Positions 27,187-36,374 are shown, counted from the first letter of the stretch. The stretch: 64,000 bases of DNA from Oscillatoria nigro-viridis PCC 7112 (GCF_000317475.1 NC_019729.1:310001-374000); one strand, 5' to 3'. The notes: generated by a model not told the origin, from the sequence alone. Translations and numbers: made by a program.

Positions 27187-28857
27187 AGTTAGGGCTTGCT
27201 GAATCAGTGTCAAAAGGTTACACCAAAAGGGTTAAGAGAGGGTACAAGCGAGTTAGGTGCAAGATAAACAGGTAAAATAGCACAAAACCCTTGCATCACC
27301 ATTTGCGCTTGTGTACAGAAAAGCTGAGCTTGCCCCAAGCCCCCCATCCGAGTTTGAACTGCCCTTCGGAGGAAGGTTGTCAGCAGACAACCGTTGGGTA
27401 AAAATGGCCGAACTAATTCCTTGGTCAGAATTTGAATCAGAATATGCTGAAAATTTCCCGACAGAAATGGGCGCACCAGCTAAATCCTTTCGGATGGCAT
27501 TGGGGGCATTGATCATTAAAGAAAAACTCGGAATTAGCGATCGTCCAAGAGTAGAACAAATTCGCGAAAACCCATATCTACAATACTTTATCGGTCAATC
27601 AACCTACAGTAATGAACTACCCTTTGACCCATCACTATTAGTTCACTTTCGGCAACGAATCAGTGCGAACTTAATTAATAAAGTGAACGAAAAAATGGTC
27701 AAGAAAATGCGTGAAACCACCTCAGTTAAAACCGAAAAAAAAAGGATTCGGACGCAAAAAATGAGTTAGCCAATCAAGGGAAATTAATCATAGATGCAAC
27801 CTGTACCCCAGCCGACATTAGCTATCCGACCGACTTAGGACTATTAAATCGAGCCCGAGTTCATACCGAAAAAATCATCGACATTCTCTATAAGTCTCTC
27901 AAAGTAAAAATCAAGAACAAACCCAGAACCTACCGAAAAATAGCCAGAAAAGACTACTTAGCAGTAGCAAAACAAAAACGTCCCACCCGGAACAAAAAAA
28001 GACAAGCAATTAAGAAACAACTGCAATATATCAAAAGAAACATAGCTCATATTGAACAGCTAATCGAGTCAGGTGCTACCCTAGAAAATCTGAATAAAAA
28101 GCAATATAAAACCTTGTTAGTGGTAGCTGAAGTTTATAGGCAACAGCTCTGGTTATTTGAAAATAACAAACAGAGCATAGAGGATAGAATAGTAAGTTTA
28201 AGCCAACCCCATATCCGTCCCATTATCAGAGGAAAAGCGGGGAAACCAGTAGAGAGGCGAGCTAAACTATCAGCGAGTTGCTTTGAAGGATATGTATTTT
28301 TAGACCGGATGAGTTGGGATAACTTTAACGAATCGGGAGACTTAAAAGCCCAAATAGAAGCGTATTATGCTTTCACAGGATACTATCCAGAATCAGTCCA
28401 TGCAGATCGCATTTATCGAAATCGAGAAAACCGAGCATGGTGTAAAGAAAGAGGAATTAGAATTAGTGGACCGCCTTTAGGAAGACCTCCAGCTAATGTG
28501 AGCAAAGAAACAAAAAACAAGCCTTAGAAGATGAAAGAATTAGAAATGCGATTGAAGGAAAATTTGGGACTTGCGAAAACGAAGATTCAGCTTGAATCGG
28601 GTCATGGCAAAACTTGATAATACTTCTCAAACAGCTATTGCTATTACTTTTGTAGTAATGAACCTTTCTACCTGGTTAAGACGGGTTTTTTGTATCTTTT
28701 TCTGCCGATTTCTGAAAACAATGCCTGGTTACGGTTCAATGATTATCAAAAATTATATCTTGGTAAGTTACAAAACAAAAAATTATGTTTCGCCGAACTT
28801 GAATCACCCATCAATTGCGATCGTGATTTTTCTTAACTTATTCAGCAAGCCCTAGTT
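27187..28857 (+). mobile_element. Degenerate IS5/IS1182-like insertion sequence
   Basis: The left end AGTTAGGGCTTGCTGAA (27187-27203) and the right end read on the minus strand AACTAGGGCTTGCTGAA (28857-28841) are imperfect inverted repeats (15 of 17). They enclose a transposase broken by frameshifts. The element sits about 210 bp upstream of the bcsA start. Confidence 0.75.
27311..28855 (+). pseudogene. IS5/IS1182-like transposase, frameshifted
   Basis: Frame 1 (27311 to about 27760) encodes the N-terminal DUF772-like region (WVKMAELIPWSEFESEYAEN, FRMALGALIIKEKLGISDR, IRENPYLQYFIG). The frame changes at a run of A near 27738-27746. Frame 2 continues with LIIDATCTPADISYPTDLGL and the coiled region to the SASCFEGYVFLDRMSWDNF stretch and stops at 28527. 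Frames 3 and 4 finish with DERIRNAIEGKFG and RRFSLNRVMAKLDNTSQTAI. At least three frame changes make it inactive. Confidence 0.85.
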
Positions 28858-28872
28858 ACCTATGGAATGAGA

Positions 28873-28939
28873 ATTAAATAACTTGCATTTTTTGTAGGTT
28901 GGGTTTCGTTCCTCAACCCAACCTACGAAGTTATTTAAT
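28873..28939. repeat. Small inverted-repeat element with internal hairpin
   Basis: The outer arms ATTAAATAACTT (28873-28884) and AAGTTATTTAAT (28928-28939) are complementary. Inside, GTAGGTTGGGTT (28894-28905) pairs with AACCCAACCTAC (28915-28926). MITE-like, no ORF. Confidence 0.65.
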
Positions 28940-29031
28940 CCACTCGCACTCTTCCCAATGCACCAACCCCAAAACCGCCACGATCGTTGTAGGAGAAAGT
29001 TTGGTAGTAACAGTCGTAGATACACCGGAGC

Positions 29032-29098
29032 AAAAACCCGGTTTTTGAATCAACATCTATACGGATAGATCCGCGATGTTTGAAACAAACCGGTTTTT
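29032..29098 (-). terminator. Inverted repeat downstream of the 29110 gene
   Basis: On the minus strand the transcript leaving the 29110-29493 gene would form a hairpin between AAACCGGTTTG plus CAAACATC and GATGTTGATTC plus AAACCGGGTTTTT, ending in T5. The arms belong to the same AAACCGGGTTTTT family as 16400 and 45601. Confidence 0.5.
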
Positions 29099-29109
29099 TT
29101 GACCTAATT

Positions 29110-29493
29110 TTAAATAGGATTTACCACAAGAATGCCTTTACCGGGACCTTCGTAAATTTCAACCCTAGATACTTGTCCACTACCGGCATAAAATGTTACT
29201 CCGGCGAGCGATCGAGATGGCATTGATTGCCAAACACCATCTGGTGAAGACACCACATTAGTTGTGAATCCATCATCCCAGGTAATTGTAATTCGGTTGA
29301 GACTCTGCTTGACTGAGCAGCCGATCATTTGTGCCTGTGGTTGATTTTGTCCGTAAAAACTACATTGAGCTTTATAATTTTTAGTAGAACTTTTTGTCTC
29401 GGCTTGAGCAACGATACCGAAAGCGGTGACTGATGCTAGAAGCAAATTTGCCACCACAACCATTTTATAAAACAACGACGAGTTGAGTTTCAT
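29110..29493 (-). CDS. Small secreted protein of unknown function
   Basis: 127 residues from ATG 29493 (MKLNSSLFYKMVVV). A Sec signal peptide covers residues 1-31 (VVVANLLLASVTAFGIVAQA, likely cleavage after AQA). The mature part is about 95 residues, beta-rich, with two Cys (YKAQCSFYGQ and MIGCSVKQSL) that could form a disulfide. VSRVEIYEGPGKGILVVNP is at the end. The frame extends upstream to 29556, but the later ATG gives a normal signal peptide. No family recognised. Confidence 0.65.
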   Translation of the reverse strand: MKLNSSLFYKMVVVANLLLASVTAFGIVAQAETKSSTKNYKAQCSFYGQNQPQAQMIGCSVKQSLNRITITWDDGFTTNVVSSPDGVWQSMPSRSLAGVTFYAGSGQVSRVEIYEGPGKGILVVNPI

Positions 29494-29622
29494 AGATTGA
29501 ATAATTTCGAGAAAAATAACTAAATTTATGTTACCAAAATATTTATATTGTGTCAATTTTGACTGTGCAAAAATGATATATCAGATATCGGAATGTCGTT
29601 TTCCGACAATCTATCGGGGTAG

Positions 29623-29643
29623 GGACACGGCACTGCCGTGTCC
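29623..29643. repeat. Palindrome GGACACGGCA/TGCCGTGTCC
   Basis: Ten-base arms separated by a single C. Short cyanobacterial palindromes of this type are usually dispersed repeats. Confidence 0.6.
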
Positions 29644-29691
29644 TGATTTGTGGTAATATTAATGCCGATGCTACCTGATTTGATATGAGAT

Positions 29692-29850
29692 CTAAAGTTG
29701 CGAAACTCCGAGCGCTTTAACTGGCTTATTTCTCTCAAAAAACACCCCTCGGTTTCAAAGCAATTCCTACCAACAGCCACAACGCTCGCCATTCTCCCGG
29801 AGTTTCCTGTCCCTTCCCCTGGTTCGGGCGACAGTACAGCATTTCAATCT
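29692..29850 (-). pseudogene. Duplicated fragment of the bcsA 3' end
   Basis: The plus-strand sequence matches 24474-24630 (end of bcsA) in the same orientation, from CTAAAGTTGCGAAACT through GACAGTACAGCATTTC. It has many substitutions and at least one single-base indel (AAAAAAC against AAAAAC) that shifts the frame. It lies 5.2 kb from the parent and marks a past duplication or a lost second bcsA copy. The small ORF covering it is not a real gene. Confidence 0.8.
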
Positions 29851-29977
29851 CAAACTCTAGCAATCCTGCTGATTTAACAATTAGACGATTTTTACATCTA
29901 ACTTAAGGTAGATTAATTCTATATTACTTTAAACAAAATTACCGATTTCGCAGCACCAAAATCGAGCCGTGAAAAAA

Positions 29978-30559
29978 CTAATCAGCAATTTCTAATTGCG
30001 AGATTGCATAGCGGGCGACAGCCAAACTAACTCTAGCTTGTTCTATTTCCGACAATTGGGCCCAAGGTCTGTTAGTAGCCATGACTAATTCCCCCCCTTC
30101 CGAATCAACATCTCGCATGGCATAAGCCAAAGGACGTGCCAACACCTGCAAATCTTCCTCAGCCCACTGAGGCAAAATATCTAAGACGCACTCTACCATT
30201 TGGTCAGCTAAAGATTGATACTTAACAGTTGCGTTTTGCACGCTTTGAGCGATGCTGGCCAGAAAATCTTGAGGAACGCGAGCAAATTTTTCGCGCAAAG
30301 ACTTTTGCAGAGCAGTCGTCAGCCAAACTTTTTCTAATTGCGAAAATAAAACTTGCGACTTCAGGGCAATATCGCTGTCGCTGAAGGAATCAGACAGCGC
30401 AAACTCCTGCTCTAGGGCACTCAAATAAGATTCTGATTCAAGCTGTGCAGGATTCCAGGGGTAAGCAACATCAGTCTGAACTATTGTGGCGAGAAGTTCC
30501 ATCTGGGCTTGAGTTTGTGAGTCGCGAAAATATTGAGAGTCAGGAGATTGGGTAGCCAT
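29978..30559 (-). CDS. Hypothetical helical protein
   Basis: 193 residues from ATG 30559 (MATQSPDSQYFRDSQ). Predominantly helical, with no signal peptide or membrane segment: LATIVQTDVAYPWNPAQLES, FSQLEKVWLTTALQKSLREK, LASIAQSVQNATVKYQSLAD, ISQLEIAD at the end. Not recognised as a known domain; it resembles uncharacterised cyanobacterial proteins. The CHAT-FHA gene lies 167 bases upstream on the same strand, so the two may be co-transcribed and act together. The upstream extension to 30610 was rejected because it adds an unusual Phe/Pro-rich start. Confidence 0.6.
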   Translation of the reverse strand: MATQSPDSQYFRDSQTQAQMELLATIVQTDVAYPWNPAQLESESYLSALEQEFALSDSFSDSDIALKSQVLFSQLEKVWLTTALQKSLREKFARVPQDFLASIAQSVQNATVKYQSLADQMVECVLDILPQWAEEDLQVLARPLAYAMRDVDSEGGELVMATNRPWAQLSEIEQARVSLAVARYAISQLEIAD

Positions 30560-30726
30560 GATGTAATACCTCGGGGGGAAAAGGAAAAGACAGAAGGGGG
30601 ACTGTGCCAAGAGCGGCGTTGGGAGCTATCAGTGGTAAGTAACTCTTTTAAATTCAGACTGGAGACTCAACGCCCAGAACTTTGCTGTGCTACTCGCCGC
30701 TTGCCTTCATTAGCTACACCCGCACC

Positions 30727-32562
30727 TTAATTAGTTCCGCAATCAGTCTCACTGTACCCCGAAGTTTTAGGAACCTCAATAGTGAACTCAAAAATCTGAC
30801 CTTGAGAACTGCCAAATTTTAGCTGAGTCCCGCTGCGTAGCAGAAATTCTTGGTGGTGAACTCTCTGCCATCCCTCAGATCCCAAAACTAGAGTCCCGTA
30901 GCGAGAAAAATCTCGCAGGAAGTAGCTAGGTTCTTCCCGGCTATCTCCGATACTGTTTCTGCAGAAAATCTCGGCGTGTTTTTGAGAAACCCACTGTTCT
31001 CGAATCACTACGTCGTTTTCTTCCCAGCGTCCGACTCGAACTATACCTGCGCGAATCGGCCAAACCTGATTGGTCGAGTCGGTGGATTTGGCATTGGGTC
31101 GATCGCGCCCCCGCAAATAAGCACAAGACGGCAACCGTCCCAGCCAAGTAGAAGAATTTAAAGGCAATTCAGTTTTTAGGTCATCTACCTGCTCAGTTAG
31201 CTGACCGTCAAACTCAGGGTGCATATACAGCACAGGCAGCGTCCAAGCCGGTTGATTGAACTTGTAGAGCGTCAGTAACTGCTGTCTGGCGACGGCGACG
31301 GCCCGATCGACCGACATCCGCCCGGCCAAAGCTTGAGCAAAACTTTGGATAAAACTCAGGGCCTCGCGATCGGCGATCGAGTCCCGCATCCCCAACACCG
31401 CAGGCACCCCGTGATGGATCAGTACCTCAGCCAAACTGCTGCGGGCGATCGCCTGTTGCTGGCCGTTAGTTGAGTGCAGCCTCTCCACCGCCGGCTGAGC
31501 TCCCCAGCAGGCATTAAACACCGCCAGAGTCACGCGGCACCGAACTAAAACCTGAGCTAGTTCAGTGCCATTCATCGCCGTTTCCGGCCCCAAAAACAGC
31601 AAACCGCCGTCGGGGCCCGGTATCCCGTGGCCGGCGTAGAACAGAATGTTGTAAGCTTGCGTTTCCAGCCGAGAAATTAGTTCCGCCGGAGTAGGTTCGA
31701 TCAGAGTATCGACGCGACTCGGAACGCTGATATCCGAATATTTGCCGCTGTCGTCGGTTTGAAAAGCACTTTCCAGAACCCCAGCTAGGGCGACTGCTTC
31801 CTCTCCCAACTGCAAATGACCGTTATTACTGTTGGAAAATTGAGAATTAGTCCCGCCGGGTTCTGCTTGTCCCAAAACTAGCAGAATGTTGAGCGACTCC
31901 GCAGGATGCAGGGGTGGCAAAGGTTCAACATTGCTGGTAGTTCGGCTGAACAGCAGTTGCTGCGACAGAGAAATTGCCGGTTGACCGGCTTGAGGCTGCA
32001 TAATTTCCCAAGGTAAAGCCATTAAATACGGTTCGCGCAAGTCTACGCGCACTCGCAGGGGTAGATTTTGCCCGATCGCGATACCTTTACTTTCCTGGAG
32101 ACTACCCTGAATCGGCCCTTCAAACAGCCACTGCCAAAGATTAATCCCCAAATGCTGCATCAGGCGGCTGCTGTAGCTTGCTACTGGCCGAGGCGGATGC
32201 TGATCCCCTTTGTCGCCCCACTCCCGTTCACCGAGGTGGAGCGGCACAGAGGGGGTCGCTGGAGCGAGGTCTAGCGACTGAGGACTTCGTTGTTGAGTTT
32301 CTGCCAGTATATTCTGGTTGAATTCCTGCGAGAGGAAACTGCCATCGGGATTTAGGGGCAATTCGTGAATTGTCCCCGACGGGGAAAACATTTCCTGCCA
32401 AGCTTTCCAAGATTGGGATAGGGTATCGGGCCACATACAGTCGTGGTGAACGTACCCGCTGGGATAGGGAGCTTGTAGAACCCAAGTGGCAAAATGGTTT
32501 GCCCCAGCGGTTCTCAGGCGAGCGATCGCTATACTGAGGCAAGGACTTTCAGGGCGCGCCAT
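30727..32562 (-). CDS. CHAT-domain protease-like protein with C-terminal FHA domain
   Basis: 611 residues. The CHAT (caspase-like) domain spans about 220-450 and contains the catalytic dyad H312 (NILFYAGHGIPG) and C352 (AVFNACWGAQP), followed by GVPAVLGMRDSIADREAL and ARQQLLTLYKFNQPAWTLPV. A phosphothreonine-binding FHA domain spans about 495-605 (VRVGRWEENDVVI, WVSQKHAEIFCRN, DFSRYGTLVLG). The first 200 residues are a cyanobacterial CHAT-associated region (LRVRVDLREPYLMALPWEIM). Cytoplasmic. Coupling a protease to phospho-dependent recognition suggests regulated proteolysis, as in other bacterial caspase homologues, but the target is unknown. A small helical protein is encoded next, downstream. 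Confidence 0.88.
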   Translation of the reverse strand: MARPESPCLSIAIARLRTAGANHFATWVLQAPYPSGYVHHDCMWPDTLSQSWKAWQEMFSPSGTIHELPLNPDGSFLSQEFNQNILAETQQRSPQSLDLAPATPSVPLHLGEREWGDKGDQHPPRPVASYSSRLMQHLGINLWQWLFEGPIQGSLQESKGIAIGQNLPLRVRVDLREPYLMALPWEIMQPQAGQPAISLSQQLLFSRTTSNVEPLPPLHPAESLNILLVLGQAEPGGTNSQFSNSNNGHLQLGEEAVALAGVLESAFQTDDSGKYSDISVPSRVDTLIEPTPAELISRLETQAYNILFYAGHGIPGPDGGLLFLGPETAMNGTELAQVLVRCRVTLAVFNACWGAQPAVERLHSTNGQQQAIARSSLAEVLIHHGVPAVLGMRDSIADREALSFIQSFAQALAGRMSVDRAVAVARQQLLTLYKFNQPAWTLPVLYMHPEFDGQLTEQVDDLKTELPLNSSTWLGRLPSCAYLRGRDRPNAKSTDSTNQVWPIRAGIVRVGRWEENDVVIREQWVSQKHAEIFCRNSIGDSREEPSYFLRDFSRYGTLVLGSEGWQRVHHQEFLLRSGTQLKFGSSQGQIFEFTIEVPKTSGYSETDCGTN

Positions 32563-32670
32563 TCACAACTACCGAGTCTGGATATAGGGTTGGATTGAGT
32601 TTCTCTATTTGTAGTTTATCGGGTTTAGGGTGCGATCGAGTGCGAGAGATTGCTTTGGCAGTTTTTACTT

Positions 32671-33810
32671 TTACTTCGTGTCCAAAAATTTATCTAAATT
32701 CGGTAAATCTACCCAAGTACCCGTAGCATTTGACTCCTGGGTCAAATCCATCAACAACTGCGAGTAAACCCCTTCTCTGAGGGACGGTATCAACGATTTA
32801 CCTGCATCTATGGCTTCTACCCACCTATCTACTACTCGAATAAACGCTGCAATCCTCCCGTCTGGATAAACTTGAGGAAACTCCAATCTTTGAGGAATTT
32901 TGATTTCAGCTAAAGGTTCTCCACCTTGGGAACCCCACAAGCGAAATCCGTGGACGTAATCTTGCTGGTTGTCGCTTCCCAACACCAACGTACCCTTACT
33001 CCCGTATATTTCCACCCAGTGTCCTCGCCCTTGATAAGTAACAGAACTCAAACAAACTTGACAAGGCGTTCCCCCGGCTAATTCCAACATCAACGTGCAA
33101 GAATCATCTGCATCAACTAATTTTAAATTTCCCGAGTCATTCGGATCTGGCCGCCGCGCAATTCCTGTAATCAAGTGGCCAGAAAGCCTCTGCGGCGGGC
33201 CGAACAGCCAGCTAATATAATCAAAAACGTGAGAACCCGTCGCGCCCAAAACTCCGCCGCCTCGCTCTTTTTGCGCGTACCAATTCCAGGGGCGAGTCGC
33301 ATCAGCGCGGCTCGATACCAGCCAATCAATCTTAATTAAACGCTTTTCTCCCACATATTCTGCTGCCAATAATTCTGCTAGCATTTGCCATGCGGGGATG
33401 AAGCGAAACTCAAAGTCCATTGTGGCAATTGCTCTCGAACCACCATTTTTTGAATCGGTTTGAGATTCGTTGTTTGCCAATCGGTAAAGTTCCCTGGCTT
33501 CATTTGCTGTCAGGGCTGTGGGTTTTTCTAATAATAAATGTTTGCCTGCTTCCAAGACGGTTTTTGCCATTTCAAAATGCAAAAATGGCGGTGTGGAAAT
33601 GCTGACGCCCGCCACTTCGGGGATGGCTACTATATCGGCGATCGAGTCGCAAGCGTAGGGGATATTGTGGGTAGAGGCGATCGCCTTTGCTTTGTCTAAA
33701 TTCCGGTGGTAAACAGCCACAACCTCTGTCCGGTGATGGGCTTGGAATCCGGGAAGGTGTACTTTTTGACCGAAACCGGTACCGACTACTGCAACGCCAA
33801 TTTTTGACAT
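32671..33810 (-). CDS. Gfo/Idh/MocA-family oxidoreductase
   Basis: 379 residues. An N-terminal NAD(P)-binding Rossmann fold (IGVAVVGTGFGQKVHLPGFQ; VSISTPPFLHFEMAKTVLEA; GKHLLLEKPTALTANEAREL with the family EKP motif) is followed by the alpha/beta substrate domain (GGGVLGATGSHVFDYISWLF, with GSHVFD as the usual catalytic Lys/Asp/His-type region). It reduces or oxidises a sugar or related polyol; the substrate cannot be read from sequence. It is on the same strand as gshB and the CHAT gene, but gaps of 100-200 bases suggest separate transcripts. Confidence 0.88.
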   Translation of the reverse strand: MSKIGVAVVGTGFGQKVHLPGFQAHHRTEVVAVYHRNLDKAKAIASTHNIPYACDSIADIVAIPEVAGVSISTPPFLHFEMAKTVLEAGKHLLLEKPTALTANEARELYRLANNESQTDSKNGGSRAIATMDFEFRFIPAWQMLAELLAAEYVGEKRLIKIDWLVSSRADATRPWNWYAQKERGGGVLGATGSHVFDYISWLFGPPQRLSGHLITGIARRPDPNDSGNLKLVDADDSCTLMLELAGGTPCQVCLSSVTYQGRGHWVEIYGSKGTLVLGSDNQQDYVHGFRLWGSQGGEPLAEIKIPQRLEFPQVYPDGRIAAFIRVVDRWVEAIDAGKSLIPSLREGVYSQLLMDLTQESNATGTWVDLPNLDKFLDTK

Positions 33811-34003
33811 AGTTTAATAATTGGGAATAGTTGACTGTTGGCTGTTGACTGTTGACTGTTGGCTGTTGGTCGTTGGCAGTTGTTAGTTGTTAGTTGTTAT
33901 TTGTTAGCTGCGACCAATAACTAATGACTTCAACATCGCCCTGACGCTCGATTATTAATCTGTGTATCCGTGTCCTAATCTGTGTCGTGCTTTCCTTCTT
34001 CCC

Positions 34004-34996
34004 TCATCCTTCTTCCTTATTCCTTCTTCCTTCTTCCTTCTCCACCCATTCAATTACTTGTTTGCCCAAACTAACGCCGTCAAACAAGTCAATTTCTCTG
34101 ATCCCTGTAGGGCTGGTGACATTAACTTCTGTGAGATAACCGCCAATGATATCAATGCCGACAAAGTACAGTCCGTCCCGTTGCAGCACTGGTTCTAACT
34201 GAGAGCAAATTTGCAGTTCGCGATCGGTAATTTCTGTTTTTGCGACTCGGCCGCCGACGGCCATGTTGCCTCGAAATTCATTGCCGGTGGGAATGCGGTT
34301 GATAGCACCGATGGGCTTGCCGTTCAACAGCACTATCCGCTTGTCTCCCTCTTTGGCTTCCGGCAGATAAGTCTGAACCATCACTGGAATTTGCCCTTGT
34401 TGAGTGCTAATTTCGACCAGGGAGTTAAGATTGCGATCGCCCGCTTCCAAGAACAAAATCCCCTCGCCAGCTTTGCCGCCCAAGGGTTTAAGAACTGCTG
34501 CTCCTTTTTTCTCAACAAATTGCCGAATTACCAGCTTGTTTTGAGAAACAATTGTCTCGGGAATTGCTCCCTCAAATTGCAAAGCATACATCTTTTCATT
34601 CGCTGCCCGCAATCCTTTGGGACTGTTAACTACCAAAGTTTTAGCCGGATCGATGCCATCTAGAAGGTAAGTAGCGTAGAGGTAAGGAATGTTGACTGGG
34701 GGGTCTGTCCGCATAAATACTGCGTCCATTGCTTCCAGAGGCTGCAAAGTAGGATGTTCTACCTGGTACCAAGCCTCAGCAGCCTCCCAGCGTCCATCTA
34801 CCACTTTTACTGGGGTGAGGGCTACCCGACTGAGCATTGCCCAGGTTTTGCCGCCGATGACGCTTAGTTCGTTGGCTTGAGTCGCCCAGACTTCGTGACC
34901 CAACTCTTGAGCTGCCTCCATCAGCGCTACGCTGGTATCGTGTCCTGGAATTAGTCGCGCGAGGGGATCGATGATGAATGCAAATTTCATTGTCAA
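34004..34996 (-). CDS. gshB: Glutathione synthetase GshB
   Basis: GshB ligates glycine to gamma-glutamylcysteine using ATP. The 330-residue ATP-grasp protein shows the prokaryotic GshB motifs: MKFAFIIDPLARLIPGHDTS at the start, VFMRTDPPVNIPYLYATYLLD, a Gly-rich KPLGGKAGEGILFLE and the C-terminal VGIDIIGGYLTEVNVTSPTG with metal ligands. The last ten residues (EKEEGRRNKEEG) are encoded by a CTTCTTCC-type simple repeat and are not part of the normal fold. Immediately upstream (61 bases) is grxC; gshB-grxC pairs are usual in cyanobacteria. Confidence 0.95.
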   Translation of the reverse strand: MTMKFAFIIDPLARLIPGHDTSVALMEAAQELGHEVWATQANELSVIGGKTWAMLSRVALTPVKVVDGRWEAAEAWYQVEHPTLQPLEAMDAVFMRTDPPVNIPYLYATYLLDGIDPAKTLVVNSPKGLRAANEKMYALQFEGAIPETIVSQNKLVIRQFVEKKGAAVLKPLGGKAGEGILFLEAGDRNLNSLVEISTQQGQIPVMVQTYLPEAKEGDKRIVLLNGKPIGAINRIPTGNEFRGNMAVGGRVAKTEITDRELQICSQLEPVLQRDGLYFVGIDIIGGYLTEVNVTSPTGIREIDLFDGVSLGKQVIEWVEKEEGRRNKEEG

Positions 34997-35057
34997 TTAA
35001 AATTAAGAATTGGTCGCAGGAAAATTTGGGCTAACGGAAAATTCGACAGGGAATGCC

Positions 35058-35321
35058 TCATTTTGCTGCTAGCAGGGGGTCTAGCTGGCCTAGAGCATCG
35101 AGTTTGTGCATTTCGTCGCAGCCACCTATGTGTTGGTCGTTAATGAATATTTGTGGCAGGGTGCGGCTTCCGTTGGCTCGATCGCTCATTTGAGCCCGTG
35201 CTGCTTCATCTCCGTCGATCGCGTACTCTATAAAATCAATCCCTTTTCGCTTCAGCAGTGCTTTGGCACGAACGCAAAACGGGCAGGTTCTCCAAGTGTA
35301 AATTTCTACTTTAGGGGTCAT
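35058..35321 (-). CDS. grxC: Glutaredoxin 3 (GrxC)
   Basis: 87 residues from ATG 35321 (MTPKVEIYTWRTCPFCVRAK). Dithiol glutaredoxin with CPFC active site at residues 14-17, the cis-Pro TLPQIFIN motif and GGCDEMHKLD glutathione-binding loop. It reduces disulfides and glutathione mixed disulfides in the cytoplasm. The start after seven extra upstream codons was preferred because it gives the standard N-terminal strand. It is followed by gshB, forming a glutathione operon. Confidence 0.94.
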   Translation of the reverse strand: MTPKVEIYTWRTCPFCVRAKALLKRKGIDFIEYAIDGDEAARAQMSDRANGSRTLPQIFINDQHIGGCDEMHKLDALGQLDPLLAAK

Positions 35322-35544
35322 GGGACGCTCAAACAATAACAATATTTTTTAATTGTAATCTTAACCATACTGCGGACTGTTTTTAGTTTCTAGGCTGAAA
35401 CCCTCGATTTTTCCTTGGTAGCGAACTTGCCTAGGAGCTTTGAAACCCTTATTCTACAGTTGACTATCCAAAACTGTCAGAAGGATTGATCTTAACCAAT
35501 CTTATTTTAATTTTTATATTTTAATTTTTATTATATATCCCAAA

Positions 35545-35778
35545 TACAGCGGTTCTCAAGCGTGGTGAGGTATGCCCGCTCCAGCCCGCTCCAGCCCGCG
35601 GAACCCTATGACCTATGCCCGATGCCCACTCCAGACCGCGGAGTACCTGATATGAGAGTTCGAAAGGCTATATACAGCGGTTCTCAAAAAAGTGAGGTAT
35701 GCCCTATGCCCACGGAGGCCTATTCCCTATTCCCACGGAGGCCGAGAGTACCTCATCTTTCCGAGAAAGGCTATATAT
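35545..35778. repeat. Two head-to-tail copies of dispersed repeat family A
   Basis: Copy 3 (35545-35673) and copy 4 (35673-35778) each begin TACAGCGGTTCTCA and end GAAAGGCTATATA, sharing the junction. Internal CCAGCCCGCTC, GCCCACGGAGGCC and TGCCC motifs are locally multiplied. They fill much of the 35322-36038 gap, in which no gene is supported. Confidence 0.75.
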
Positions 35779-36038
35779 CAACCTTATCTTTTGCCCGGCC
35801 GGTTATTCATTGCTGAAACCCTTGCCGGGAAGTGCATTGGCTTTATTGCTTGTTTTTACCCTGACTGAAGTCGCTATAGCTTTATTCCTTCAACATCCGG
35901 CTCTATTTGCAGCGCACAAGCTAGGTGTCCAGTTATTTTTTAGGCAATTTTTTATTTTTTATATATTTAAGTAAACAAATACCCACGCTTGAAAAAACGG
36001 AGACCTTTGGAAGGCAAACAGGTTGGTCATCAGCCTGC

Positions 36039-36374
36039 CTAGCGCTGGGAACCAACCTGCTTGTTTCGCTTTCTGCACGAACAGATCATTCCTGCACCTG
36101 TCAGTAGGACTGCGATCGCAGTACCCGGTTCAGGGATAGAAGTTGAGCTTCTCGAAGGTGTGCTTGTGTATATTTGGGACAAACTCGACTGGGTGGTCAA
36201 TTGCGGGTCGGATGTCGTTGCTGTTGATGTCTGGCTGGAGGCACAGGCAGTAGAATAATTTCCCGGACCGCACACATCTACTGCTGCTGCCGGAGGGGCG
36301 GCAGCTAGATAGTAAAACGCTGTTGCCATTGTGGCAGAGAGTCCAATTGCTAGTTTTGCCAGTGGCGTGCACAT
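36039..36374 (-). CDS. PEP-CTERM sorting-signal protein
   Basis: 111 residues. N-terminal signal peptide (LAKLAIGLSATMATAFYYLA, cleavage probably after AAA), a Ser/Thr-rich low-complexity middle, and a C-terminal PEP-CTERM module: the motif IPEPGTAIAV, a hydrophobic helix LLTGAGMICS and a basic end CRKRNK. Such proteins are exported and anchored or processed by an exosortase, often with exopolysaccharide. The mature part is short and without a recognisable domain. The gene is isolated. ATG 36374 is used. Confidence 0.85.
   Translation of the reverse strand: MCTPLAKLAIGLSATMATAFYYLAAAPPAAAVDVCGPGNYSTACASSQTSTATTSDPQLTTQSSLSQIYTSTPSRSSTSIPEPGTAIAVLLTGAGMICSCRKRNKQVGSQR

Noticed and set aside
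26956-27213. 85-residue minus-strand ORF upstream of bcsA
   Set aside because: It starts inside the IS inverted repeat and overlaps the bcsA start; no family or ribosome site.
29553-29792. 79-residue minus-strand ORF
   Set aside because: It lies across the duplicated, frameshifted scrap of the bcsA end and continues into a palindrome; not a gene.
35562-35974. Plus-strand ORFs in the repeat-filled gap after grxC
   Set aside because: They consist largely of the family A repeat copies; the non-repeat part shows no domain.
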